A DNA stretch of 34,044 bases from Betaproteobacteria bacterium (GCA_009924525.1 RFRK01000005.1:1-34044), one strand, 5' to 3'. Positions 8,302 to 18,755 are shown, counted from the first letter of the stretch. The notes: generated from the sequence alone by a model not told the origin. Numbers and translations are program-made.

Positions 8302-10863
8302 CTACAGCGGCTCGACAGTGCGGCCAAGATGCCACCAACGCCGATGATCGCGCCAGAAATCCCAGTAATGGAGCCGACCTTCGCTCCAGCGCAGTTCGAT
8401 AGCACCCTGCTGGTCGGTCCGCAGCACCTGCGGGGGCATCGCCTGAGCACGCGCAATGCGATCCAGGGTCTCTTGGTGGGGATGGCCAAACCGATTTCGA
8501 TAGCCGGCCTGAATCACAACAAACTGCGGGGCGGTGGCACGCAAAAAATCTTCACTAAGGGAAGTCTTGCTGCCGTGATGAGGCACGACCACCACCTGTG
8601 ATGCGAGCTTAGCACCAACCAAGGCCAGCGCTTCCGGATTTTCGGGATCTTGCAGGCCGATAAATCGACCGACCAATTCGCGATCCGTTTTTATAGGAAT
8701 GTCGCCAGTCAGCAGAAGACTCGCGCCACGCGCATCCTCTATACGCAGCACACAGGAATACCGATTGCGCTGAGTCACGGTAATCGAAGACGGAACATTA
8801 CTGGGATGTAAGAACTGAAAATGTATACCGTTTGTTTTCCATTCCTGACCTGCCCGACACTCTGTCTGACGCGGCGGTGTCGCAGCAGCTGCAGGCGAAG
8901 CATGGCGCATTAATTCTTCCAGTGACTGAAACTCTGGCGCAGTGATGGAAGCCACCGGCATTGCGAGCAAGAGGCTCACAAGCCCGCCACTGTGGTCCTG
9001 ATCCGCATGCGAGACCACAAGATGATCAATACGCCGCACGCCATAACGACGCAATGTCGGCAAAATCACCCGCTCAGCCGCATCGCTTTGGCCCATCATC
9101 GGGCCGGTATCGAAAAGCACGGTGTGATCGCGAGTTCGAATCAGCACTGCACTGCCCTGGCCCACATCCATCAGGGTGACCTGCATTTCTCCCTCTACAG
9201 GAGTCGTTGTAGTGGGTAGCCAGAGCGCGAGGAGTCCGATCCACCCTATGTGCCGCCATCGATGGGCGCGGCCACGAGAGAGCTTGCCAAAGACCATCAC
9301 CATGCCGATGGTTGCAACCGCTGCCGTAGCCCAGCTGGGGCCTGGCCAATCCATCACTGCAAAAGGCTGCATCGCGCTCCAGGCTAAAAATTGAAAGAGC
9401 CACTCTTGAATGCGGCCAGCCAAGCCCAGCAGCCAGTCTCCGCCGATAGTGGCCGCCTCGACCACCCCTGCCATTGCAAGTGGAGTAACCAAAAAACTCA
9501 CCACCGGGATTGCTAAGCCGTTGGCAATCGGGCCCACCACTGAAATCTGCTGAAAAAAGAAAATCGTGAGCGGCAATAGCCCTAGGGTAATCGCCCACTG
9601 GGTATACGCCGCCCGCCTCAGGGCATTGAGCCCTCGATTCAACAGGCCCAACTGCAGACCTGTTGTGTGACTCTCACCAAGCGTGAACAAAAATCCCACA
9701 GCAATAAACGACAGCCAGAATCCCACCGCAAGCACTGCCATCGGATGCACTGCCAGCACCACCAGCATGGCCAAGGCCAGCACCGAAGCGCTGTTGGCCT
9801 GAACACCGAGAATACGGCTCAAGCCAAGAACGGTCACCATCAAAGCGGTGCGCTGGGCGGGAATCGCGAATCCTGCGAGCAGCGCGTAACCCAGGGCGCC
9901 GGCAATCGCAAAGCCTGCCGCAACCGATTGCACCGGGATCCATAGGCCCACCGCAAATCGCGTGAGACAGAGCGCACGCCATATCGATGCGCCCACTGCA
10001 GCCGCCATTGCCGCAAACATCGTGACATGTAACCCAGAGATGCTCATCAGATGCGAGACCCCAGTCTTTCGAAAAACTGCCCACTCGGTGAGCCCGATGG
10101 CACGCTGATCCCCAACCACCAAGGCGCTCAGCACACCGACGGCGCTGGATTGGCTATGCGAGCTGATCAGCTTCCGAATCCGGTCTCGCGTTTGATCAAT
10201 ACGCAGGCCAAAATCCGATTCCGTCCCCAAGTGGCGCGGCCGAGATGCTGACTTACCTACCTGGACGCTGGCAACGAAATGAAGGCCCTGCTCCATCATC
10301 CAGGCCTCAGCATCAAAGGCCTGCGGATTTAATGTCCCGTGCGGCTGACGAATCCGCGCCTGCAGTCCCCATCGCTCACCTGGCGATAAGGTTTCCGGGA
10401 AATCTTGCGTCGGGCCCTTTGGCCAAAACATTAGCCCGCGTTGCGGCAACGAAATTACAGGGCCGCCCTCTTCATCGCGGGCCGCCCGAACCTCTGCCTC
10501 AAAGCGCCAGCCGCGCTCCTGCAGCGTAGGAAGATCCCGCACCACGACCTCAAGCCAGACCGATTGGCCATCCATGGCGGCTGAGAGACGGTTCGATAGT
10601 CCGGCGGCTGCATCATCGGCTGCGCGAAGCGCAAATAGTCCCGCCGAAATTACGATCAGCAGCGCACTGAGACAAACTTGATTAAAGCGCTGCGTAATTA
10701 CACGCGGTTTTGACTGCAATACCTGCCGAGCAGCCGCCCAGACACTGACGAGAAGACATCCGCCAGACAGTACTATCCCAGCCAGAAGAAAATGATCAGG
10801 CAGCGCCCGCTGGGTCTGAATCCAACAAATGCCCAGCAGCGCGCCCAGCGCGACAGCCAGCAA
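8302..10863 (-). CDS. comEC: DNA internalization-related competence protein ComEC/Rec2
   Basis: 853 aa; competence domain (SGLHVTMFAAMAA) and C-terminal metallo-beta-lactamase-like domain (DVGQGSAVLIRTRDHTVLFDTGP, SHADQDHSGG, PHHGSKTS). Confidence 0.95.
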   Translation of the reverse strand: MLAVALGALLGICWIQTQRALPDHFLLAGIVLSGGCLLVSVWAAARQVLQSKPRVITQRFNQVCLSALLIVISAGLFALRAADDAAAGLSNRLSAAMDGQSVWLEVVVRDLPTLQERGWRFEAEVRAARDEEGGPVISLPQRGLMFWPKGPTQDFPETLSPGERWGLQARIRQPHGTLNPQAFDAEAWMMEQGLHFVASVQVGKSASRPRHLGTESDFGLRIDQTRDRIRKLISSHSQSSAVGVLSALVVGDQRAIGLTEWAVFRKTGVSHLMSISGLHVTMFAAMAAAVGASIWRALCLTRFAVGLWIPVQSVAAGFAIAGALGYALLAGFAIPAQRTALMVTVLGLSRILGVQANSASVLALAMLVVLAVHPMAVLAVGFWLSFIAVGFLFTLGESHTTGLQLGLLNRGLNALRRAAYTQWAITLGLLPLTIFFFQQISVVGPIANGLAIPVVSFLVTPLAMAGVVEAATIGGDWLLGLAGRIQEWLFQFLAWSAMQPFAVMDWPGPSWATAAVATIGMVMVFGKLSRGRAHRWRHIGWIGLLALWLPTTTTPVEGEMQVTLMDVGQGSAVLIRTRDHTVLFDTGPMMGQSDAAERVILPTLRRYGVRRIDHLVVSHADQDHSGGLVSLLLAMPVASITAPEFQSLEELMRHASPAAAATPPRQTECRAGQEWKTNGIHFQFLHPSNVPSSITVTQRNRYSCVLRIEDARGASLLLTGDIPIKTDRELVGRFIGLQDPENPEALALVGAKLASQVVVVPHHGSKTSLSEDFLRATAPQFVVIQAGYRNRFGHPHQETLDRIARAQAMPPQVLRTDQQGAIELRWSEGRLHYWDFWRDHRRWWHLGRTVEPL

Positions 10864-10866
10864 GGT

Positions 10867-11667
10867 CTATTGCAGTTGAACTGCGAGCCTGGGTAAGGCC
10901 CGCATCACGTTGGCACCAGTGTTTTGAATGAGGTGCTCGATTGATTCACCGCGAAGCTGCGCTACACACTTGGCAATCTCCTGTAGTTCAGCAGGCTCAT
11001 TAAGCTCTCCACGGGCACGCCATGCCGGCGCAATATCCGGTGAATCCGTCTCCAGCACTAACGCTGATGCTGGTAACGCTGCGGCTAGCCTGCGAATTTG
11101 CGTTGCACGAGTAAATGTCGCCGCACCCCCAAATCCCAAGACAAAGCCCTGACGAATATAGGCATGGGCCTGCACCAGGCTACCGTTAAAGGCATGGGCG
11201 ATGCCCTGAACAATTCCAAAACGACGCAGGCCCTTAAGTACCTGATCCTGGGCCTTACGCACATGCAACACTACCGGCAAAGAATAATCTCGTGCCAATT
11301 TACACTGAGCCAGATAAAACATATTCATCTTCTCCCGATCCAGATCTGGAACATAGTGATCAAGACCGATTTCGCCTACAGCAACAAGCTTCGGATGGCC
11401 CTGATAACGCTGCAGGGCATTTTGAAGATCTGCTAGGCTGCTGTCGCTCATGCTTTGGACATACATCGGATGAATACCGAGAGCAAAAAAGACCTCGGGG
11501 ATCTGCTCGGCGAGCGCCACAACACGCTCAAAATTGGCTGGCATCACAGACGGAAGAATTATGGCCTGCACCCCCACACCGCGTGCCCGGCGAATTGCAC
11601 CCAGAATGCCCCCATCGATGCTGGGCTCATCGAGATAATCCAGGTGGCAATGGCTATCAATCAGCAT
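10867..11667 (-). CDS. TatD family hydrolase/DNase
   Basis: 266 aa; MLIDSHCHLDYL start, GEIGLDHY, LETDSPDIAP motifs. Confidence 0.93.
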   Translation of the reverse strand: MLIDSHCHLDYLDEPSIDGGILGAIRRARGVGVQAIILPSVMPANFERVVALAEQIPEVFFALGIHPMYVQSMSDSSLADLQNALQRYQGHPKLVAVGEIGLDHYVPDLDREKMNMFYLAQCKLARDYSLPVVLHVRKAQDQVLKGLRRFGIVQGIAHAFNGSLVQAHAYIRQGFVLGFGGAATFTRATQIRRLAAALPASALVLETDSPDIAPAWRARGELNEPAELQEIAKCVAQLRGESIEHLIQNTGANVMRALPRLAVQLQ

Positions 11668-11684
11668 GGCTAGAATAGGCCGCT

Positions 11685-12266
11685 ATGGCACGCAAGTTTC
11701 TTCACCGCATTCTGCCGGACCAATCGAAGCTCGAACAGAGTCGAGTCTTGCGGGTCCTTGGGCCATGGGTCCTGCATCCAGCGGTCTGGACGCTGCATCG
11801 ACGAAGCGTGGCCGGCGGAGTCGCAGCCGGCCTTTTCTGCGGGCTTTTTCCAGCCCCATTTCAGATGTTTGGAGCCGCATTATTTTCATTTCTGTTTCAC
11901 TGGAATCTTCCAGTGGCTGTGCTGATGACTTTCTACACCAATCCGATAACTTTTATTCCTCTGTATGTGCTTGCCCTTCAACTGGGCATCGGCCTGCTGA
12001 ATTTTCTGCTGCCCGCCCAACAGAGTCATGGCCAAGCGACAGAATCCTTTCCTCCGCCGCCAGACTTTGATTTCAGTCAGCCGATTCACTCGTTTACACA
12101 ACTCGGCGAGTGGGCGCTCGGTATGGGCTGGCCACTGGTGGTGGGTGTATTCACACTCGCCTTGAGTCTCGGAGTAACAGGCTATATCTTCACCCGGTTG
12201 GGCTGGAACCTCTGGGTGCGCTGGGAAGTCATTCAACGGCGCAAGCGCCGCAGCCGTCTCGTCTAA
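11685..12266 (+). CDS. DUF2062 domain-containing protein
   Basis: 193 aa; RRSVAGGVAAGLFCGLFPAPFQMFGAALFSFLFHWNLPVAVLMTFYTNPITFIPLYVLALQLG. Confidence 0.88.
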   Translation: MARKFLHRILPDQSKLEQSRVLRVLGPWVLHPAVWTLHRRSVAGGVAAGLFCGLFPAPFQMFGAALFSFLFHWNLPVAVLMTFYTNPITFIPLYVLALQLGIGLLNFLLPAQQSHGQATESFPPPPDFDFSQPIHSFTQLGEWALGMGWPLVVGVFTLALSLGVTGYIFTRLGWNLWVRWEVIQRRKRRSRLV

Positions 12267-12277
12267 CTGCAGAAGCG

Positions 12278-12952
12278 CTAGAGCGAAATAACGCGATCAC
12301 AACGCTGGGCAAGCTCCGGGTCGTGGGTCACCACGACGAGGCCGCACTGCTGATTGCGAACCCGATCGATAAAAACTTCAAATACGCGGGATGCGGTCTG
12401 GCGATCAAGATTGCCCGTGGGTTCATCCGCGAGCACGCAGGCCGGCTGCGTCACTAGTGCGCGAGCAATCGCCACCCGTTGGCGCTCACCACCGGAGAGC
12501 ATTCCGGGCGTGTGACTGCGCCGGGCCTCTAGGCCCACAGCTGCCAATATCTCAGCCGCCTGTTGCCGTGCTTGCTCAGCCGGCAGGCGTCGAATCAAAA
12601 GCGGCATGGCGACATTTTCTTCTGCAGTAAATTCCGGCAGGAGATGATGGAACTGATAGACAAATCCCAAAGCTGTATTGCGCAGCCGCGTCCGTTCAGT
12701 ATCTGGCATTGCATAAAGCGATCGGCCCTCACACCAAACCTCTCCCGCGGTCGGCCGCTCAAGGCCGCCGAGAATATGCAAAAGCGTACTCTTGCCGGCA
12801 CCCGAGGCGCCGACTACGGCCACGGTCTCACCACGCGAAAGCGCGAGGTCCACACCTGAGAGTGCCACGATCTCACCGGCCCCATCACCGAAGACCATTC
12901 GCAGCCCCTTGCCCTCAAGCAGTGTCATCGCCGATCCTTTGCTTGTTATCAC
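12278..12952 (-). CDS. lolD: lipoprotein-releasing ABC transporter ATP-binding protein LolD
   Basis: Walker A GASGAGKST, signature LSGGERQRVAIARAL, Walker B CVLADEPTGNLD; adjacent to the LolC/E permease gene. Confidence 0.94.
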   Translation of the reverse strand: MITSKGSAMTLLEGKGLRMVFGDGAGEIVALSGVDLALSRGETVAVVGASGAGKSTLLHILGGLERPTAGEVWCEGRSLYAMPDTERTRLRNTALGFVYQFHHLLPEFTAEENVAMPLLIRRLPAEQARQQAAEILAAVGLEARRSHTPGMLSGGERQRVAIARALVTQPACVLADEPTGNLDRQTASRVFEVFIDRVRNQQCGLVVVTHDPELAQRCDRVISL

Positions 12953-12963
12953 CGAGAGTGTGA

Positions 12964-14268
12964 TTACTCATAGCGCAGCGCCTCGGCGGGCTCAAGCCGG
13001 GAGGCTCGCCAGCTGGGATAAAGCGTTGCCAGAAACGACAGCACCAGCGCCATCAATCCAATCTGAGTGACATCAGCAGCCCGCAAATCCGAGGGCAATC
13101 GATCGATAAAGTAAATACCCTTTGGCAACACCTGAAAGCCAAAAATTGTTTCAATCCAGGCCATCACCAAATCGATATTGCCGGCAATCAGCACCCCCGA
13201 TGCAACACCAAAGCCAACGCCGAGTAGCCCAAGCCAGGCCCCCTGCACCACGAAGATCGCCATGATGCTGCCACGCTGGGCGCCCAATGTGCGCAGAATC
13301 GCAATATCGCCACGCTTATCAGTCACCGTCATCACTAGCATGGAGACTAGATTAAACGCCGCTACTGCGATGATTAGCGTAAGAATAATGAACATCATGC
13401 GCTTTTCAACCTGAACCGCAGCAAACCAATTGCGATTCTCATAAGACCAGTCGCGAACGATGACATGCCGCAAGCTGGGATCTTGCGATAGCACCACCGA
13501 GATTTCGCGGGCCACAATCGGCGCACGCTGCATGTCGTCCAATTTGAGTCGTACCCCAACAGTGGCCTGATCACGAAAAAAAACCGATGCATCAGCAGCG
13601 TGAATTAACGCCAGATTGCTGTCGTATTCATGGTGGCCCGAGGCAAAGACGCCAGCAACCGTAAACTGTCGCAGCCGTGGCGTGACGCCTGCCGGTGAGA
13701 CCACGCCATCGGTAGCCACCAGAACCACAGAATCTCCAACCGAAGCGCCCAGCTGTGCTGCCAGATCACGGCCCAGAACAATCTGAAACGATCGTGGCGC
13801 CAATGAGTCCAGCCTTCCGGTGAGTAGCCGAGCCAGGCCACCGCTAACCAAGGGCTCCTGCGAAGGATCAATACCGCGCACCAAAATTCCACGCATCTGA
13901 CCGTCGCGTGAAATCATGGACTGGGCCATGACAAAAGGAGCGGCAGCGCGCACCTCTGGGTGTGCTGCTACCTGCGGCTGCAGGCGGTCGGCCAGCGCGA
14001 GATCACCCCCGGGAATGATGACTTCCGCATGCGAGAGCACACTCAGCATACGGTCGCGGACTTCTTTCTGAAATCCATTCATTACTGAAAGCACGACAAT
14101 TAAAGCGGCCACGCCCAGTGCGATCCCCGCGGTTGCTAAGCCCGAAATAAAAGAGATAAAACGGTTACGTCGCGACTGAATTGCCCCGCCTGCCATACGG
14201 CGCTGCGAGCGCGCGGCGCGGCCGGCCCGGGTATAGCGCAGACCAATCATGATTTCATAAGGCAGCAT
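12964..14268 (-). CDS. lolC: lipoprotein-releasing ABC transporter permease (LolC/LolE type)
   Basis: 434 aa; MLPYEIMIGLRYTRAG...FISFISGLATAGIALGVAALIVVLSVMNGFQKEVRDRMLSV. Confidence 0.92.
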   Translation of the reverse strand: MLPYEIMIGLRYTRAGRAARSQRRMAGGAIQSRRNRFISFISGLATAGIALGVAALIVVLSVMNGFQKEVRDRMLSVLSHAEVIIPGGDLALADRLQPQVAAHPEVRAAAPFVMAQSMISRDGQMRGILVRGIDPSQEPLVSGGLARLLTGRLDSLAPRSFQIVLGRDLAAQLGASVGDSVVLVATDGVVSPAGVTPRLRQFTVAGVFASGHHEYDSNLALIHAADASVFFRDQATVGVRLKLDDMQRAPIVAREISVVLSQDPSLRHVIVRDWSYENRNWFAAVQVEKRMMFIILTLIIAVAAFNLVSMLVMTVTDKRGDIAILRTLGAQRGSIMAIFVVQGAWLGLLGVGFGVASGVLIAGNIDLVMAWIETIFGFQVLPKGIYFIDRLPSDLRAADVTQIGLMALVLSFLATLYPSWRASRLEPAEALRYE

Positions 14269-14294
14269 GCGATGAGTTTGCCATACTAGCCGGC

Positions 14295-16076
14295 ATGAGC
14301 ACCCCCGATCGCCTTACCACTGCCACCCGCCTCACGTCGCGCAAGCGGGATGTGGACCCGGCCGTCAGTGCCGCGCTCACTCAGGCGGGAGTTCACCCCG
14401 TCATGGCCCGACTTCTGGCCGCTAGAGCGGTCCGATCGGCTGATGAAATTACAACCGACCTCGATGGCCTGCTGCCACCCGATCGTATGCTCAATCTCAC
14501 ATATGCTGCGGAGATGCTCGCTCGCGCGATTCTGGAGGGCGAGAAACTTCTAGTGGTTGCCGATTTTGATGCAGATGGCGCTACCGCCTGCGCAATTGCC
14601 ATCCGAGGCCTGCGGCGTTTCGGCGCAAAGGTGGACTTTCTCGTTCCTGATCGTTTTGCATTTGGCTACGGGCTAACTGCGGCTTTAGTCGATCATGCCG
14701 CTGCCCTGCATCGCCAGGAGCTTCCGCACTGGATCATCACCGTTGATAACGGCATCTCCAGCATCGCAGGAGTAAATCGTGCGACGGAGCTAAATATCAA
14801 CGTGTTGGTTACCGATCATCATCTGCCAGGCCCAACACTGCCGAAGGCCTTGATCGTCAATCCAAATCAACCTGGCTGCCCATTTCCGAGCAAAAATTTA
14901 GCCGGTGTCGGGGTGATGTTCTACCTACTGATGGCATTGCGAGCCAACTTTCGCGTACAACATCAATGGCCTGCCGAGAAGCTGCCTCGGCTTGACGATC
15001 TGCTGCCCATCGTGGCGCTTGGCACGGTAGCCGATCTGGTCAAGCTGGATGCTAATAACCGCCGGCTCGTGGCCCAGGGCCTAAAGCGTCTGCGGCGCGG
15101 CAACACTTTTGCAGGATTAAATGCGCTTTTCGAAGTTGCGAATCGCTCAACACGCGACGCCAGTGTCCGTGACCTGGGATTTGCAATCGGTCCGCGAATC
15201 AACGCCGCGGGCCGACTGTCGGATATGGCCATCGGTATTCGCTGTCTGATTGAAGATGATCCCGAGCAGGCTCGAGAACTGGCAACGACCTTGGACCAAC
15301 TGAATCGTGAACGGCAGGAAATTGAATTCGAGGCCCGCGAGTCGGCGCTTAAATTGGCCCACGACAAACTCTCTGCGATCGGCATCCATACCACGGGAGA
15401 CGAGAGATCCTCGCCGCTGGGCATCGTGCTACATGACGCCCAGTGGCATCAAGGCGTAATCGGTCTGGTCGCCGGCCGACTGAAAGATACGTTTTATCGC
15501 CCCACTATTATTTTCGCCTCGGACTCTGACTCAATGCTGCTTAAAGGCTCATGCCGATCAATTCCAGGGATCCATATCCGCGATGTGCTGGAGCGTATCG
15601 ACTCGCGTCATCCTGGCCTGCTAAAGGCCTTTGGCGGACATGCGATGGCTGCAGGCTTAACCCTCGCGGCTGAGGATCTGACGCAATTTAGCCAGGCCTT
15701 TGAGGAGGCACTGCAGGCCTTTGCTGATCCCGCAGATTTACAGCAAGTCCTAGAATTTGATGGCGAACTCAAAACGGAGGAGTTTCGGCTTGATCTGGCC
15801 CAGCTCTTAAGCAGACAAATCTGGGGCCAGGGATTTCCGGAGCCTATTTTTATCAATGAGTTTGAAGTCTTAGCCCAACGCCTAATCAAGGATCAGCACC
15901 TGCGTCTGACACTTCGGCCTGCCGATCATCGCACGGCCCCTGGGCCGACCGTCGAGGCGATCTGGTTTCGCGCGTCAGGTCCTTGTGGCCCCCGCAGCCG
16001 GCTGGCTTATCGCCTTGGCATCAATGACTGGCAGGGCCGCTCTTCATTGCAGCTTGAGATCGTTGGCCTAGCGTAA
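14295..16076 (+). CDS. recJ: single-stranded-DNA-specific exonuclease RecJ
   Basis: 593 aa; DFDADGATACAIA, DNGISS, VTDHHLPG, GPRINAAGRLSDM, FGGHAMAAGLTL motifs. Confidence 0.96.
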   Translation: MSTPDRLTTATRLTSRKRDVDPAVSAALTQAGVHPVMARLLAARAVRSADEITTDLDGLLPPDRMLNLTYAAEMLARAILEGEKLLVVADFDADGATACAIAIRGLRRFGAKVDFLVPDRFAFGYGLTAALVDHAAALHRQELPHWIITVDNGISSIAGVNRATELNINVLVTDHHLPGPTLPKALIVNPNQPGCPFPSKNLAGVGVMFYLLMALRANFRVQHQWPAEKLPRLDDLLPIVALGTVADLVKLDANNRRLVAQGLKRLRRGNTFAGLNALFEVANRSTRDASVRDLGFAIGPRINAAGRLSDMAIGIRCLIEDDPEQARELATTLDQLNRERQEIEFEARESALKLAHDKLSAIGIHTTGDERSSPLGIVLHDAQWHQGVIGLVAGRLKDTFYRPTIIFASDSDSMLLKGSCRSIPGIHIRDVLERIDSRHPGLLKAFGGHAMAAGLTLAAEDLTQFSQAFEEALQAFADPADLQQVLEFDGELKTEEFRLDLAQLLSRQIWGQGFPEPIFINEFEVLAQRLIKDQHLRLTLRPADHRTAPGPTVEAIWFRASGPCGPRSRLAYRLGINDWQGRSSLQLEIVGLA

Positions 16077-16101
16077 AATCCTGGTTTTTAGTGGGACTAC
16101 A

Positions 16102-17206
16102 ATGGAAGCTGAACGCATCAATCAAATCTCCCAGTCGCTTGAATCCCTGAGCCAGCGGGTCACGGAACTTCGGGGGTTTCTTTGACTTTGATGCCAAATC
16201 TGCCCGACTGATTGAAGTCAATCAGCTGCTCGAAGATCCTCAACTCTGGAATGATCCAAAGCGGGCCCAGGACATGGGCAGGGAGAAAAAATCACTCGAG
16301 GCAGTCGTAGATGCCTTGCGTAGCCTGAAAAACCGAATCGACGAATCTAGCGAACTCCTGGAGATGGCCCGATCTGAAAATGACGACGCCACGCTGCTGG
16401 CAGTCGAGGGCGATGTCAACGGCATCGAAAAGGAAGTCGGCGAAATGGAATTTCGCCGCATGTTTTCTAATCCAGCCGATCCCAGCAACTGCTTTCTCGA
16501 TATTCAGGCGGGCGCCGGCGGCACTGAAGCCTGCGATTGGGCCTCAATGCTGCTTCGACAATACCTGCGCTATGCCGAGCGAAAGGGATTTAAGTCAGAG
16601 CTGCTTGAAGAATCAGAGGGAGATGTCGCCGGCATCAAATCCGCCACGATCAAGATCTCGGGCGACTATGCGTTTGGTTTTCTGCGCACCGAAACTGGCG
16701 TTCACCGGCTGGTTCGTAAATCCCCCTTTGACTCCAGCGGCGGCCGGCATACTTCCTTTGCCTCCGTATTTGTCTATCCTGAAGTCGATGATTCCATCGA
16801 AATCGAGATCAACCCCGCCGATGTCCGTACCGATACCTTTCGTGCCAGCGGTGCGGGCGGCCAGCACATCAACAAAACCGACTCGGCCGTCCGGCTCACC
16901 CATGTGCCTACGGGCATCGTAGTTCAGTGCCAGAATGATCGAAGTCAACATCGCAATCGAGATGAGGCCTGGAAAATGCTGAAATCCCGGCTTTATGAGC
17001 ACGAAATGCGTAAACGGCTCGAGCAGCAGCAAAAACTGGAGGACAGCAAGACCGATGTCGGCTGGGGCCATCAGATTCGAAGCTATGTGCTGGACCAGTC
17101 GCGCATCAAGGACCTGCGTACCCATGTCGAGATCTCCAACACCCAGCGGGTGCTTGATGGTGATCTTGATGCGTTTATTGAAGCAAGCCTAAAACAGGGA
17201 GTCTGA
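16102..17206 (+). CDS. prfB: peptide chain release factor 2, produced by programmed +1 ribosomal frameshifting at CTT TGA C
   Basis: Zero frame from ATG 16102 reaches TGA at 16183-16185 (CTT|TGA|C) after CGGGGG. The +1 frame from 16184 continues into the 310 aa ORF with SPF (KSPFDSSGG) and GGQ ([15 protein letters not shown]) motifs. Joined product about 367 aa. Confidence 0.95.
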
Positions 17207-17207
17207 G

Positions 17208-18755
17208 ATGAGCGAATCTGCTCCGCAGCCCGACACCGATAAGCATCTCGAGCAATCCGGCTTTGATGAGCATCAGATCATGGCCGAGCGCCGGGCCAAA
17301 CTTGAAGCCTTGCGGGCGGTCTCGACTGCCTTTCCTAATGATGTCCGGCCTGCCCACCGGGCAGCTGACCTGCATCATCGCTATGAGCAACACAGCCGGG
17401 AGCAGCTTGAGTCCGAGCATGTACAAGTGACCGTTGCCGGCCGAATGATGCTCAAGCGTGTGCAAGGCAAGGCTAGTTTTGCCACTCTGCAAGATGCCAC
17501 AGGCCGAATTCAGATTTATCTCAACGATGAAGGCATTGGCGCGGACTTGCATGAAGCTTTCAAGCACTGGGATCTCGGCGACATTCTGTTTGCCGATGGA
17601 ATGCTTTTTAAAACCATGAAAGGTGAACTCTCAATACGCTGCCGACTAGTTCGGATGATCAGTAAATCGCTGCGGCCGCTGCCCGATAAATTCCACGGCC
17701 TGCATGACACCGAGACCCGTTATCGGCAGCGTTATGTCGATTTGATTGTCAATAATGAATCGCGCGAGATCTTTACTGCCCGATCCAAAACCCTGTCGGC
17801 GATCCGACACTTTATGAACGACCATGGCTTTCTCGAGGTCGAGACGCCCATGCTGCAACGAATTCCAGGCGGAGCAGCCGCGAAGCCTTTCATTACTCAC
17901 CACAATGCCCTGGATCAGCAGATGTTTCTGCGCATTGCGCCAGAGCTTTTTTTAAAACGGCTCATCGTTGGTGGCTTTGAGCGGGTCTATGAGATTAATC
18001 GCAACTTCCGCAACGAGGGGCTGAGCCCGCGGCATAACCCCGAATTTACGATGATGGAGTTCTACGCAGCCTACACAGATTATCGTTGGCTGATGGACTT
18101 TACGGAACGGGTGCTTCGTTGTGCGGCAGAAAGCGCAACGGGATCCGCGGTGCTCACGTATCAAGGCAAAACGGTGGACTTCTCTCGGCCTTTTGAGCGG
18201 CTAACGATCCTGCAGGCCATTACGCGCCACGCCCCGCAGTATGCCGAAGCGCAGCTCGCGGAGCCCGCTGCGCTGCGAGATATTTTGCGTAGCCTGAAGG
18301 TTGATCTTCAGGCACCCGCGCTGAGGCAGGCCGGTGTGGGCGCGCTGCAGCTTGCGGTTTTTGAAGAAGTTGCCGAAGACAAGCTCTGGGATCCTACGTT
18401 CATCGTGGACTACCCGGTCGAGGTCTCGCCGCTGGCCCGCGCGTCAGACCACCGGCCTGAGATCACCGAGCGTTTTGAGCTTTTCATTACGGGTCGAGAA
18501 ATCGCTAACGGATTTTCCGAGCTCAATGACCCCGAGGATCAGGCCCGCCGTTTTCATCTGCAGGTTCAAGCCAAAGATTCTGGTGATGAAGAGGCGATGT
18601 ATTTCGATGCTGACTACATCCGTGCACTCGAGTACGGCATGCCGCCGGCCGGCGGCTGCGGCATCGGCATTGATCGGCTGGTGATGCTATTGACCGACAG
18701 CGCAAGCATCCGGGATGTGATTCTATTCCCGGCGCTGCGCAAAGAAGAGCACTAA
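17208..18755 (+). CDS. lysS: lysyl-tRNA synthetase, class II
   Basis: 515 aa; class II motifs ([76 protein letters not shown]). Confidence 0.97.
   Translation: MSESAPQPDTDKHLEQSGFDEHQIMAERRAKLEALRAVSTAFPNDVRPAHRAADLHHRYEQHSREQLESEHVQVTVAGRMMLKRVQGKASFATLQDATGRIQIYLNDEGIGADLHEAFKHWDLGDILFADGMLFKTMKGELSIRCRLVRMISKSLRPLPDKFHGLHDTETRYRQRYVDLIVNNESREIFTARSKTLSAIRHFMNDHGFLEVETPMLQRIPGGAAAKPFITHHNALDQQMFLRIAPELFLKRLIVGGFERVYEINRNFRNEGLSPRHNPEFTMMEFYAAYTDYRWLMDFTERVLRCAAESATGSAVLTYQGKTVDFSRPFERLTILQAITRHAPQYAEAQLAEPAALRDILRSLKVDLQAPALRQAGVGALQLAVFEEVAEDKLWDPTFIVDYPVEVSPLARASDHRPEITERFELFITGREIANGFSELNDPEDQARRFHLQVQAKDSGDEEAMYFDADYIRALEYGMPPAGGCGIGIDRLVMLLTDSASIRDVILFPALRKEEH

Noticed and set aside
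9074-9598. 174 aa minus ORF (and 9674..10084)
   Set aside because: Out-of-frame shadows within comEC with no domain signal.
8302-10863. Possible DNA uptake sequences, considered because comEC is present (AGGCCTGC-like words recur)
   Set aside because: The words fall mainly in coding frames and fit codon usage; no clear 9-12 bp dispersed motif was evident by eye. A genome-wide k-mer enrichment test would be needed.
11292-11678. 128 aa plus ORF
   Set aside because: Antisense to the TatD family gene; no recognisable features.
16380-17125. 180 aa (+) and 170 aa (-) ORFs inside prfB
   Set aside because: Alternative-frame and antisense shadows of a strongly conserved gene.
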